From Candidatus Poribacteria bacterium (GTDB lineage Bacteria > Poribacteria > WGA-4E > WGA-3G): a stretch of DNA of 7,560 bases. The position numbers and the translations under genes were made by a program. Under the pieces are notes generated by a model that was not told where the DNA came from, did no database searches, and saw nothing but the letters and a program-made list of their open reading frames with translations. The DNA lies in the NCBI GenBank assembly GCA_009842375.1, contig VYFM01000301.1, positions 1 through 7,560 of the forward strand, given 5' to 3'. Each line of letters opens with the position of its first letter. Positions within the stretch are counted from its first letter, which is position 1. Shown piece by piece: positions 1 through 7,367 of this stretch.

Positions 1-17
1 ACTTGCTATAAGCAGGT

Positions 18-45
18 AAAGAAACCCCGATGCTTTAGCACGGGG
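18..45 (-). terminator. Rho-independent terminator after hflC
   Basis: Read on the minus strand, a GC-rich hairpin lies 16 bases after the hflC stop codon. The outer stem is CCCCG/CGGGG (25-29 with 41-45). It continues past a bulged A into a three-base-pair inner stem with a short T/A-rich loop. The sequence TTTCTTT follows immediately (minus strand of 18-24), which is the T-rich tract expected of an intrinsic terminator. The plus-strand side has no T-tract, so the signal is directional. It probably ends the six-gene transcript. The T-tract contains one C and the stem has a bulge, so efficiency may be moderate. Confidence 0.7.
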
Positions 46-60
46 AGTATGTCATAGCAC

Positions 61-1020
61 TTAACGTCTAATTAATTGGCTGTTTTTCAGATACTTATAA
101 AGTTCGCTATCTGTTGTCAATATGAGTTTGGTGCTTGCGTTTGTTGATTTGCGGTAAGTTTCAAGTGTTTGGAGAAAGGCGAAAAACTCAGGGTCTTTAC
201 CGTGTGCATCAGCGTAAATCTGGATGGCTTCCGCATCAGCAGCCCCTTTAATCTGTTCCGCTTGCTTGTATGCTTCTGATTGGATACGTTCTAATTCTTT
301 CTGTTTCTGTCCACTGATATTCGCCGCTTCACCTTCACCTTCCGACTTGTATTTCTCGGAGATACGCTGGCGTTCCGAAATCATCCTTGTAAAGACTTTT
401 TCACGAACTTCATCAACATAGTTGATCCGCTTGATCTGAACATCTATAAGTTCAATTCCGTATTGAGGAACAGTTTGCTGAACTTTTTCACGCATCATCT
501 GTGTTATTTTTTTTCTACCAATCTGAATTTCTTCTAAAGGATCACCCAATTGTCCCTCATCCTCTTCAAGTATTTCTATATCAAGCGTAAGGACTCGGTT
601 GGAATCTCGCACAACTTCAATCAACAATTGTGCTGTCACCAAATCTCGTGCTGCAGAATCAATGATGTCATCCAAGCGGGATTGCGCAAGTATTTCTGTC
701 CCTAATGCTTGATAGAATTGGAGGGCATCTTTGATACGCCACCGCGCAGTTGTATCAAGCCATATAAACTTCTTATCCTTCGTTGGAATTTGGTTGGGAG
801 AACCGTCCCACTCAAGGATGCGTTTCTCAAAGCGATGAACCTGCTGAATAAACGGTGTTTTTATTTTTAATCCTGCATTCACAATTGGTTGTCCAATGGG
901 TTTTCCAAATTCAGTAATTACAACCTGTTCCGCTTCATTTACAATATAAAACGTACTAGAGGCTAACGGAATTGATATAATAAGTATGATAATTACGGGT
1001 ATCAGTATTTTCAACTTCAT
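61..1020 (-). CDS. hflC: HflC, SPFH/band-7 membrane protein, modulator of FtsH protease
   Basis: HflC is the partner of HflK. In characterised bacteria the two form a large membrane complex that surrounds and restrains the AAA protease FtsH. The 319-residue protein has one N-terminal membrane anchor (about residues 4-23, rich in I/L/V) and then an SPFH domain starting near VNEAEQVVITEFGK (27-40). Family motifs are RWRIKDAL (93-100), IDVQIKRINYVDEVREKVF (192-210), RMISERQRI (212-220) and an alanine/glutamate-rich coiled coil with KGAADAEAIQIYADA (258-272). The C-terminal PEFFAFLQTLETY and a TTDSELYKYL-like end match HflC rather than a generic band-7 protein. Length is close to that of E. coli HflC. 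The start is supported by AAAGGAG (1028-1034), seven bases upstream. The gene follows hflK by 56 bases, the usual hflK-hflC order. Confidence 0.95.
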   Translation of the reverse strand: MKLKILIPVIIILIISIPLASSTFYIVNEAEQVVITEFGKPIGQPIVNAGLKIKTPFIQQVHRFEKRILEWDGSPNQIPTKDKKFIWLDTTARWRIKDALQFYQALGTEILAQSRLDDIIDSAARDLVTAQLLIEVVRDSNRVLTLDIEILEEDEGQLGDPLEEIQIGRKKITQMMREKVQQTVPQYGIELIDVQIKRINYVDEVREKVFTRMISERQRISEKYKSEGEGEAANISGQKQKELERIQSEAYKQAEQIKGAADAEAIQIYADAHGKDPEFFAFLQTLETYRKSTNASTKLILTTDSELYKYLKNSQLIRR

Positions 1021-1027
1021 TCGTGTT

Positions 1028-1034
1028 CTCCTTT
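1028..1034 (-). promoter_or_regulatory. Ribosome-binding site of hflC
   Basis: The minus strand reads AAAGGAG, a near-perfect Shine-Dalgarno sequence, seven bases before the hflC ATG at 1018-1020. It fixes the start codon and shows that hflC has its own strong initiation signal within the operon. Confidence 0.85.
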
Positions 1035-1076
1035 ATGACATTTTCTATAGTAAGCACACCATAATACGTTTTGTAC

Positions 1077-2024
1077 CTATTCATTTAGTTGCAAGAGCGG
1101 TATAGGCGTGTTGGCTTTGTCGTCAATGATATAAATCTCCTTGACTTGTGGTAGGATTTCCTGCATTGCTTCCAGATATAGTCTCTGTCTGGTCACCTCT
1201 TTCGCATTCTGATATTCTGTGCGTATTGCATTGAATTTATCCGCATCGCCTTGTGCTTGGTTAACTCGCTTCAGTGCGTAACCCTCTGCCTCTGATATTT
1301 GTTGTTGTGCCAAGCCCTTTGATTTCGGAACTGATTGGTTGTAATCACGCCATGCCTCATTTATCAAACGATCTTTTTCTTGTTTTGCCTCGTTAACGGC
1401 ATTAAATGCTGCTTTTACTTTCTCAGGTGGATTTACATCCTGAAGCGTTACGTTAGCTACATCTAATCCTGTTTCGTATAAATCGAGAAGTGTCTGTAGA
1501 TGTTGTTTTACTTCGGCAGCGATTTCAATACGACCAACTGTCAACACTTCTGTGACAGTTCTGTCTCCAATAACACGACTCATCACGGATTCTGAGAGGT
1601 CACGCAATGCACGTTGGGGGTCTCGATTAGAAAATAGGAACTTTCTTGGGTCTTTTATTTTGTACTGAACGACCCATTCTACGTCGGCAATGCTAAGGTC
1701 CCCCGTTAGGAGCAAAGATTCTTCTCCGAAATCTCTGGCATCGTATTCCGTCCGAATTCCTGCTCTAAGGGTACGAAACCCGAATTCTTCTTTAAACACT
1801 TTTCGTACGGGAATACTTATTGCGTTCTCAATACCGAGTGGTAGTTTGAAGTGCAGTCCGGGTTCTGCTTGGCGGACAGATTTACCGAACATAAGAACAA
1901 CAGCGATTTCGTCTGCTTCAACAGTATAAAAACTTGTTGCTAAGCATATCAGGACTAACACACCTAATACCACAAACAAGATCCGTTTGGGGGTAATGAG
2001 ATTCATGTATTCGTACATTTCCAT
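1077..2024 (-). CDS. hflK: HflK, SPFH/band-7 membrane protein, partner of HflC
   Basis: HflK assembles with HflC in the inner membrane to regulate FtsH-dependent proteolysis of membrane proteins. The protein has 315 residues. A short cytoplasmic N-terminus precedes a single membrane helix (about 15-32), then the SPFH domain begins at YTVEADEIAVVLMFGK (33-48). HflK-type motifs include LLTGDLSIADVEWVVQYKI (106-123), DP..FLF (125-131) and LQDVNPPEKVKAAFNAVNEA (194-213), followed by a coiled coil with QISEAEGYALKRVNQAQGDA (242-261). It is about 100 residues shorter than E. coli HflK (419) and lacks the Gly-rich N-terminal extension before the membrane helix. Methionines 1, 3 and 7 could each start, but AAGGAG at 2032-2037, seven bases upstream, favours the first. 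It lies 32 bases after the E1 beta gene and 56 bases before hflC. Confidence 0.94.
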   Translation of the reverse strand: MEMYEYMNLITPKRILFVVLGVLVLICLATSFYTVEADEIAVVLMFGKSVRQAEPGLHFKLPLGIENAISIPVRKVFKEEFGFRTLRAGIRTEYDARDFGEESLLLTGDLSIADVEWVVQYKIKDPRKFLFSNRDPQRALRDLSESVMSRVIGDRTVTEVLTVGRIEIAAEVKQHLQTLLDLYETGLDVANVTLQDVNPPEKVKAAFNAVNEAKQEKDRLINEAWRDYNQSVPKSKGLAQQQISEAEGYALKRVNQAQGDADKFNAIRTEYQNAKEVTRQRLYLEAMQEILPQVKEIYIIDDKANTPIPLLQLNE

Positions 2025-2031
2025 GTTATTT

Positions 2032-2037
2032 CTCCTT
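2032..2037 (-). promoter_or_regulatory. Ribosome-binding site of hflK
   Basis: The minus strand reads AAGGAG seven bases ahead of the ATG at 2022-2024. This selects Met1 over the nearby in-frame Met3 and Met7. Confidence 0.8.
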
Positions 2038-2056
2038 TCTGTTTCTAACGTGTTCT

Positions 2057-3040
2057 TTAAATTTCATATCTAACTAACTTTCGAGCTGCTTCCACAATTT
2101 GTGGTGTATCAGGAATAACAAAGTTCTCCATTACTGGGGCAAAAGGAACAGGTACGGGGGCAGCAGCGACACGTTCAATTGGTGCGTCAAGATAGTCAAA
2201 TGCTTCTCGAACAACAAGCGCAGCAATCTCAGCACCGAATCCTGCTCTACTGACCGCTTCATGTGCAATCAGAAGTCGATTTGTTTTCTTCACGGAGTTG
2301 TATATAGTATCTTTATCAAGCGGCATCAATGTTCTTGGATCGACAATTTCTGCTGAAATACCTTCATCAGCGAGTTCATCTGCGGCATCAAGTGCTTTCA
2401 ATACCATGCGTGATGTCGCTAAAATAGTTATGTCTTCTCCTTCACGTTTAACCTCTGCTTCACCCAACGGAATTGTATACTCGTCATCGGGTATCTCCCC
2501 CTCTTCAGTATATAGTAGTTTATGTTCAATAAACATAATCGGGTTGTCACTTCGTATAGCTGTTTTCAGCAATCCTTTTGCGTCATAAGGGGTAGATGGC
2601 ATCACGACAAGGAGACCTGGTATATGTACAAACCATGCCTCAAGACTTTGTGCGTGTTGTGCAGCAGATGAACGACCTGCGCCACCTTGTGTGCGTATAA
2701 CAAGTGGAACATCTAACTGTCCACCCACCATGTATCGTATTTTTGCTACTTGATTAACAATCTGGTCCATTCCGACTGCTGTGAAGTCAATGTACATCAG
2801 TTCGGCGACGGGACGCATCCCTGTTACTGCAGCACCGAGTGCTGTACCGATGATGGCGGCTTCAGAAATAGGAGTGTTTCGGATACGATCCTTGCCAAAT
2901 TGCTTAAATAGACCATCCGTAACCTTATATGCACCACCATACTCAGCAATATCTTCTCCCATGAGAAAGACGGCTTCGTCACGCTCCATTTCTTCTATCA
3001 GTGCCTCTTTTAGGGCATCTCGATAGGTAATTGTTCTCAT
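2057..3040 (-). CDS. pdhB: Pyruvate dehydrogenase-type E1 component, beta subunit
   Basis: This is the beta subunit of the thiamine-diphosphate-dependent E1 enzyme of a 2-oxo acid dehydrogenase complex, which decarboxylates pyruvate (or a related 2-oxo acid) and passes the acyl group to lipoyl-E2. The 327-residue length is normal. The transketolase pyrimidine-binding domain covers about 4-178, with GEDIAEYGGAYKVT (28-41), NTPISEAAIIG (55-65; Glu60 fits the conserved glutamate that activates the ThDP aminopyrimidine) and SSAAQHAQSLEAWF (124-137; His129 fits the active-site histidine). The transketolase C-terminal domain covers about 195-320, with EIVDPRTLMPLD (231-242). AAGGA (3048-3052), seven bases upstream, supports the start. 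No alpha, E2 or E3 gene is adjacent; the neighbours are an ATPase/nuclease and hflK. An acetoin or branched-chain dehydrogenase beta subunit is possible, because substrate choice cannot be read from beta alone. Confidence 0.92.
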   Translation of the reverse strand: MRTITYRDALKEALIEEMERDEAVFLMGEDIAEYGGAYKVTDGLFKQFGKDRIRNTPISEAAIIGTALGAAVTGMRPVAELMYIDFTAVGMDQIVNQVAKIRYMVGGQLDVPLVIRTQGGAGRSSAAQHAQSLEAWFVHIPGLLVVMPSTPYDAKGLLKTAIRSDNPIMFIEHKLLYTEEGEIPDDEYTIPLGEAEVKREGEDITILATSRMVLKALDAADELADEGISAEIVDPRTLMPLDKDTIYNSVKKTNRLLIAHEAVSRAGFGAEIAALVVREAFDYLDAPIERVAAAPVPVPFAPVMENFVIPDTPQIVEAARKLVRYEI

Positions 3041-3108
3041 TATTTATTCCTTTCGATTTCGATTCATTTTCCTATTGTCACAGGTATTTCCTACCTCTAA
3101 TATTGTGT

Positions 3109-4701
3109 CTAAACTAATGATAGACGTTCTTGCACAATAGGAATAACATAACTCCGTATTGTCACACCGTTAACTGTCTCTGTTTCAACTCTTGGTTCTG
3201 GATTTTCTCTATGGTCAAACACGACATAATAACCCTCCAGGGTTCCTTCTAATTCCATATATGTTGCGAGTTGTTTTTTGCCAGAAGCAAAACGATTTTT
3301 TCCTTCGCATATCTTGGTTTCAACGATATACTTTTGTTGATTATGGATAAAAAGTAGATCCATTCTACCACGACCTGTTTGCACTTCCAAATACATACTT
3401 CCACCCACGCTGCGAACAAACTGTTCAAGATATGCATAAAGTAGATGCTGACCAACATATTCCTTTGGCGTATCTGGCACTTGTAAGATTCTGAATCCGA
3501 CACGGATTATAAAATCTCGGAAGTTGTCAAGTAAAGACACCATATCAATATGTTCTGTGCGTGTGATATAATCAATAAAGTCTTTACCAGTGTCTTCTGG
3601 GAGATATTGCGACTCTAATCCATTTAACAAAGGTTTAAATGCTCGTAGGATGCGATGCTGATATATAGGATTGACAATCTTGCACATACTATCTGATCCT
3701 CTTGAAATGACACCGTAAGTTGCTAACTCATTGATAATGTCATCCTCAAGAGTAAAAGGTAAACCTTTATCGTACGATGCAATTTGCATCAATACAGTTT
3801 CAAAACGACGGTTCCTGCGAATATTAGTGAGGAGATGTTCAATATTGGAATTCCGTTCATCAAGAAGTAGTGAATGTGCTGTAGCAAAGTGTGACATCGT
3901 AAGTGTTTCAGATCTAGAGATATTCAGTTCTTCAGTGAGAATTTGTCCGAAACGGTTTACGAGAAATGGTTGACCCCCCGTTTGTGTATGAATAGTCTTG
4001 ACGACTTCTGGGGCAAATTCTTGACCCACTTCGTCTGTATATTGTTGAAAAAGATCCTGCACTTGTTGTAGCGTAAAATTTGGCAAACGAAACTCATCTT
4101 GGATGTTAAACGGTGAAACAGATCGGTCATAGTTAAGTTGGCTGATGCTTTTGACACCAACAATACCAACGCTGTGTGGACATTGCATCTCATCTGAGAG
4201 ATATATGTGACGAAGTGTATACAAGAATTCACTAACAACATCTTGAGGAATACCATCAAACTCGTCAATAAGTAGCACGATCCTTTTATTACCAAGTAGA
4301 AACCCTAATTCCTCAAAGAACGCTAACAAAGCAAAATGATCGCTTAACTGAACATCTTTCAAAAAACTCATTAATTTTTCGGGGTTTTCCACAACACGTC
4401 TTTGAAGAATATACTGAATATGCCTACGAATCAACTGGATAAATCTATCATAAAAAATAGGAGGAGTGCCATTTACCATCACTTGGAAATCTAACTGGAT
4501 AGGGAAGTAGGTCGGATCTTCTTTAATGAGAACATCCAGAGCCATTCGGAAGAAGGTGGTTTTGCCAGTTTGACGTGGTGCAAACAGAACGACATATCGT
4601 CCCTCCCTCACACGCATGTTGAAGTCAGCTATTTCTTCAGTGCGCGGGACAACATAATGCCTGTCAGGATACACACGTCCTTGAGTTCCAAAACGTCTCA
4701 T
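3109..4701 (-). CDS. AAA-like ATPase fused to a PD-(D/E)XK nuclease-fold domain
   Basis: The 530-residue protein has two recognisable parts. The N-terminal part is a STAND/AAA-like ATPase resembling the Pfam AAA_35 type: YPDRHYVVPR (11-20), Walker A in LFAPRQTGKTTF (39-50) and Walker B in RIVLLIDEFD (140-149). TGGQPFLVNRFGQIL (241-255) resembles the helical region after the ATPase core, and a winged-helix-like segment may lie near 290-355. The C-terminal part (about 390-500) looks like a PD-(D/E)XK fold: GRMDLLF (445-451) with Asp448, VETKI (460-464) with Glu461 and Lys463, then Gln477 in KKQLATYME. All nuclease-core residues are present, so it may be active, but such C-terminal modules are often uncharacterised. 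AAGGA (4707-4711), five bases upstream, supports the start. There is no membrane segment, so it is probably cytoplasmic. The role is unknown; defence, mobile-element and DNA-handling functions are all possible. Confidence 0.88.
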   Translation of the reverse strand: MRRFGTQGRVYPDRHYVVPRTEEIADFNMRVREGRYVVLFAPRQTGKTTFFRMALDVLIKEDPTYFPIQLDFQVMVNGTPPIFYDRFIQLIRRHIQYILQRRVVENPEKLMSFLKDVQLSDHFALLAFFEELGFLLGNKRIVLLIDEFDGIPQDVVSEFLYTLRHIYLSDEMQCPHSVGIVGVKSISQLNYDRSVSPFNIQDEFRLPNFTLQQVQDLFQQYTDEVGQEFAPEVVKTIHTQTGGQPFLVNRFGQILTEELNISRSETLTMSHFATAHSLLLDERNSNIEHLLTNIRRNRRFETVLMQIASYDKGLPFTLEDDIINELATYGVISRGSDSMCKIVNPIYQHRILRAFKPLLNGLESQYLPEDTGKDFIDYITRTEHIDMVSLLDNFRDFIIRVGFRILQVPDTPKEYVGQHLLYAYLEQFVRSVGGSMYLEVQTGRGRMDLLFIHNQQKYIVETKICEGKNRFASGKKQLATYMELEGTLEGYYVVFDHRENPEPRVETETVNGVTIRSYVIPIVQERLSLV

Positions 4702-4739
4702 TCTTATCCTTGTTGCGAAAGTGAATTGTCATCAATAGA

Positions 4740-4748
4740 ATTATATCA
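4740..4748 (-). promoter_or_regulatory. Candidate extended -10 promoter for the AAA/nuclease gene
   Basis: The minus strand reads TGATATAAT, an exact extended -10 (TGnTATAAT), about 40 bases before the AAA/nuclease ATG. The TGA is also the stop codon of the beta-helix gene. No good -35 lies at 16-18 bases; the nearest, TTGATT, would leave a 14-base spacer. Extended -10 promoters can work without a strong -35, but a chance match in AT-rich DNA is quite possible. If real, it would transcribe the ATPase/nuclease, E1 beta, hflK and hflC independently of the first two genes. Confidence 0.35.
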
Positions 4749-5996
4749 GTCAGATTGTAAATCAATAGTCGTGCATGTATTGTTTTCAAAATATACTTCA
4801 GTATTATCCTTACCACGAATTAATGATGTATATCCATCTGTTATAAATGTGTTATTATAAATGCGGATGTTGTGAATTCCTTCTGTTATACAGTCAACTG
4901 CAGCAGGATTCCCAGTATCAGATTTAGAGGTGGAAACAGTATTCTGATAGATTGCTGTGTCTTTGATTCCATCATTAGCACCGGTAGACCAGAGATGTAT
5001 ACCACCATAACTGTTCTTTCGACCGTCATTTTCACTAAGATTATAACGGATAATGTTGTTGTAAGATGGTTTCGCACCCTCAAATTGTGCTAATAGATAT
5101 CCAGCACCGTCATTATTATGTGAGTAATTGTACTGGACAATTGAGTTCTGCACTCCTCCATCCAGATCAAAACCACCTCCATCTTTAGAACTTCCAGTCC
5201 TGTTGTGATGCGATTCATTGTACTGAATGACAACACGATTTGAATCCCATGTCCAGATTCCAACAGGACCACCGCGTTCATAATCATTCATCATCCCATT
5301 CTCGTATGCTTCGCAATATTCAATAGTGGCACAATCTACCTGACCGAGAACTATACCGTTTCCTGAATGATGCCCTTTCCCGGGAATACCTATATTTCTA
5401 TAGACACGGCAATTGTTGATATAGATATCAGTATGCGAATATTCCTTTTCTATCGGATGCCATACTCCGACTGAACTTATCCCTGCATCACCATTGTCAT
5501 ATACATTTGCGTGTGTAATCTTTACATCTTTGAACCCAGACCAACTTCTATCAATCGGAGACGCAATAATGTCAATTCCTACATTACCGAAACCGCTTAC
5601 GTCTACCTTGCTTATGTGGATATCTGTCAGTTTTCTATGTTCCGGTAGTGTGTTGACGAAACGGATTCCTGAACTCGCATTTCCTTCTGATCCTATAAAT
5701 GATAAATTAACTATCCGCACACCACCGATGTTTTTAGCATAAAAACCTGCACCTTTACCTGCCTGAATTGTCGCTCTACCGTCTCCGTATGAACTGAATG
5801 TGATTGGTTTATCTCCAGTATCAGCATTCGCACCAGGAAGATAGAGGTTACCATTGAATGTATGATTTGCTTGAAACCAGACTGAATCCCCTGGTAGAAG
5901 TTGGGTTGCATTTATCCGATTAATACTTTGCCAAGGTTCTTTATGGGATCTTCCTGAATTTGTATCATTTCCGTATAGGCTTATATAGTAATCCAT
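4746..5996 (-). CDS. Right-handed parallel beta-helix repeat protein without signal peptide
   Basis: This is a 416-residue protein of the pectate-lyase-like beta-helix superfamily, whose members bind or cleave polysaccharides or act as surface proteins. It opens with YYISLYGNDTNSGRSHKEPW (3-22), the usual N-terminal motif of these domains, followed by LLPGDSVWF (33-41) and YGDGRATIQAG (70-80). Asn-rich coil repeats follow at intervals of about 30 residues: IQYNESHHN (257-265), VQYNYSHNN (287-295), IRYNLSEND (316-324), IYQNTVS (349-355) and IYNNTFI (379-385). Relatives are normally exported, but no signal peptide is encoded: the ATG lies directly on the domain, and an in-frame TGA (the aminotransferase stop) is 12 codons upstream. 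No Shine-Dalgarno sequence precedes it, so translation may depend on coupling. The C-terminus ends soon after a coil motif and may also be shortened. Enzymatic activity and substrate cannot be assigned. Confidence 0.85.
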   Translation of the reverse strand: MDYYISLYGNDTNSGRSHKEPWQSINRINATQLLPGDSVWFQANHTFNGNLYLPGANADTGDKPITFSSYGDGRATIQAGKGAGFYAKNIGGVRIVNLSFIGSEGNASSGIRFVNTLPEHRKLTDIHISKVDVSGFGNVGIDIIASPIDRSWSGFKDVKITHANVYDNGDAGISSVGVWHPIEKEYSHTDIYINNCRVYRNIGIPGKGHHSGNGIVLGQVDCATIEYCEAYENGMMNDYERGGPVGIWTWDSNRVVIQYNESHHNRTGSSKDGGGFDLDGGVQNSIVQYNYSHNNDGAGYLLAQFEGAKPSYNNIIRYNLSENDGRKNSYGGIHLWSTGANDGIKDTAIYQNTVSTSKSDTGNPAAVDCITEGIHNIRIYNNTFITDGYTSLIRGKDNTEVYFENNTCTTIDLQSD

Positions 5997-6032
5997 TCTA
6001 ACAGGTAAAACGGAAGGAACACTTTTGCTTGG

Positions 6033-7340
6033 TCAATTTGATTTCAAAATCAACCCATCCGCCTTCATCCATTCAATTGTCTGTTCAAATGCCCGTACTG
6101 TTTTTGCGATGTCCATTTCTGTGTGCGCGGATGTTGTCATGCCTCCGTTGGTAGCGAGGTCAACACCATTGAGCAGCAAACCACATCGTAGATGTTTTAG
6201 CAATTCTTCGTCGTTGCCACCTTTGAGTTTTCTGTAATCCCATACGTAAGGGTCGAAATCAGTTGCCCGCATGTCCTTTTCACCGTGTCCTATCAGAAGT
6301 TTAATTCCAGAAAACTCTCCGTAAATTGTCCAATCTAATCGGTAGGTATTGATAACTTTGTTGAGTTCATCACGGAGTTTTTGTGCGATTTGATTTGCCT
6401 GTTCATGCGGTTTACCGGTTTTGACAATTTTAAGCATCGCAATACCCGCAGATGCTGAGAGTGGATTAGCATTAAATGTGCCCGGATGTGGCATCTTTAA
6501 TCCATCTTCTTCAGCCTGCACAGAAATTAAGTCAAGTATCTCTTTTTTCCCAACGAGTGCACCACCGGGAAGACCTCCAGCCAATATCTTTGCAAGTGTC
6601 GTCAGGTCAGGAGTAACGTTATAGTGTGCTTGTGCACCGCCCGGTGCAACCCTAAATCCAGTTATGACTTCATCAAAAATGAGGGGGACACCATGTTCAT
6701 GTGTAAGTTGACGAAGTTGCTGCAAAAACTCACCATTGGTTGGGACAATACCAAAGGATGCACCAGTCGGTTCAAGGATCACACAAGCAATATCTTTGTC
6801 TGTTTTCAGATACCTTTCAACAGCATCAATATTGTTAGGTGGGCAAAGAAGGGTTGTATCGCGGACTTCTTGTGGTATTCCTGGAACTGACATATCAAAC
6901 GGAGGATATGCTCCAAAGATTAGACTGTCGTGCCAACCGTGAAAATGACCTGTGAACTTCAATACCTTGCTCTTTTTTGTATATGTTCTTGCAAGTCGAA
7001 TTGCCATAAGCGTTGCTTCGGTCCCAGAACTGACAAATCGAACGCGTTCTGCAGAAGGTATGAGTTGGATTACGAGATTAGCCCATTCTAATTCAAGCGG
7101 ATGGCATGCCCCATAATGCGTTCCACGATGCATCTGCGTTGTTACCGCTTCTACAATTTCGGGAGGATTATGACCCAGCAGCAATGCCCCGTGTCCAGCC
7201 CAATAGTCAATGAATTCTGTTCCTTCAAGTCCCCATTTAATTGCGCCATCTGTACGGGTGATGTAAATTGGAAACGGAGACATATAAAGGCTATCGAGCG
7301 TAACACAATAGGAAAAGAGTTGGTTTGCTTCCTTCGCCAA
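6033..7340 (-). CDS. Class-III PLP aminotransferase, glutamate-1-semialdehyde aminomutase-like
   Basis: This is a fold-type I, PLP-dependent aminotransferase of 435 residues from this start. Visible features are the entry segment FPIYITRTDGA (23-33), GHGALLLGHNPPE (49-61), the PLP-phosphate loop SSGTEATLMAIRLAR (104-118), GHFHGWHD (131-138), FDEVITGFR (222-230; Asp223 pairs with the pyridine nitrogen), the Schiff-base Lys251 in LAKILAGGLPGGALVG (249-264) and HPGTFNANPLSASAG (285-299). The fold and catalytic lysine are intact, so it should be active. True HemL makes 5-aminolevulinate, but no tetrapyrrole gene is nearby and the N-terminus differs from E. coli HemL, so a paralogue with another substrate is likely; I give no symbol. 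The start shown is TTG, with only a weak purine stretch (AGAGAG) directly before it. A better-placed ATG at 7389-7391 is in frame but separated by a TAA (see 7368-7391). The next internal ATG (residue 20) would cut conserved sequence. Confidence 0.88.
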   Translation of the reverse strand: MAKEANQLFSYCVTLDSLYMSPFPIYITRTDGAIKWGLEGTEFIDYWAGHGALLLGHNPPEIVEAVTTQMHRGTHYGACHPLELEWANLVIQLIPSAERVRFVSSGTEATLMAIRLARTYTKKSKVLKFTGHFHGWHDSLIFGAYPPFDMSVPGIPQEVRDTTLLCPPNNIDAVERYLKTDKDIACVILEPTGASFGIVPTNGEFLQQLRQLTHEHGVPLIFDEVITGFRVAPGGAQAHYNVTPDLTTLAKILAGGLPGGALVGKKEILDLISVQAEEDGLKMPHPGTFNANPLSASAGIAMLKIVKTGKPHEQANQIAQKLRDELNKVINTYRLDWTIYGEFSGIKLLIGHGEKDMRATDFDPYVWDYRKLKGGNDEELLKHLRCGLLLNGVDLATNGGMTTSAHTEMDIAKTVRAFEQTIEWMKADGLILKSN

Positions 7341-7367
7341 CTCTCTGTCTTTTGCGTATGTTTTATG

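Noticed and set aside
1021..1076. TATTAT-like sequence between hflK and hflC as an internal promoter
   Set aside because: The nearest -35-like hexamer (TTGCAA) is about 22 bases away, which is too far. The gap is well explained by the hflC ribosome-binding site.
3041..3108. Short hairpin AGGTA/TACCT in the gap before the E1 beta gene, considered as a terminator or regulatory site
   Set aside because: The stem has only five AT-containing pairs and no T-tract follows, so it is too weak to call. No convincing -10/-35 pair was seen in this gap either.
6624..6942. Plus-strand open frames opposite the aminotransferase gene (and similar ones opposite the other genes)
   Set aside because: They lie entirely antisense to well-supported genes, have low-complexity Ser/Cys-rich translations and no ribosome-binding sites, and show no recognisable family motif.
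6033..7340. Assigning the aminotransferase as hemL of the tetrapyrrole pathway
   Set aside because: The catalytic motifs fit the wider GSA-aminomutase-like family, but the N-terminus differs from true HemL and no heme-synthesis gene is nearby, so the specific symbol is not justified.
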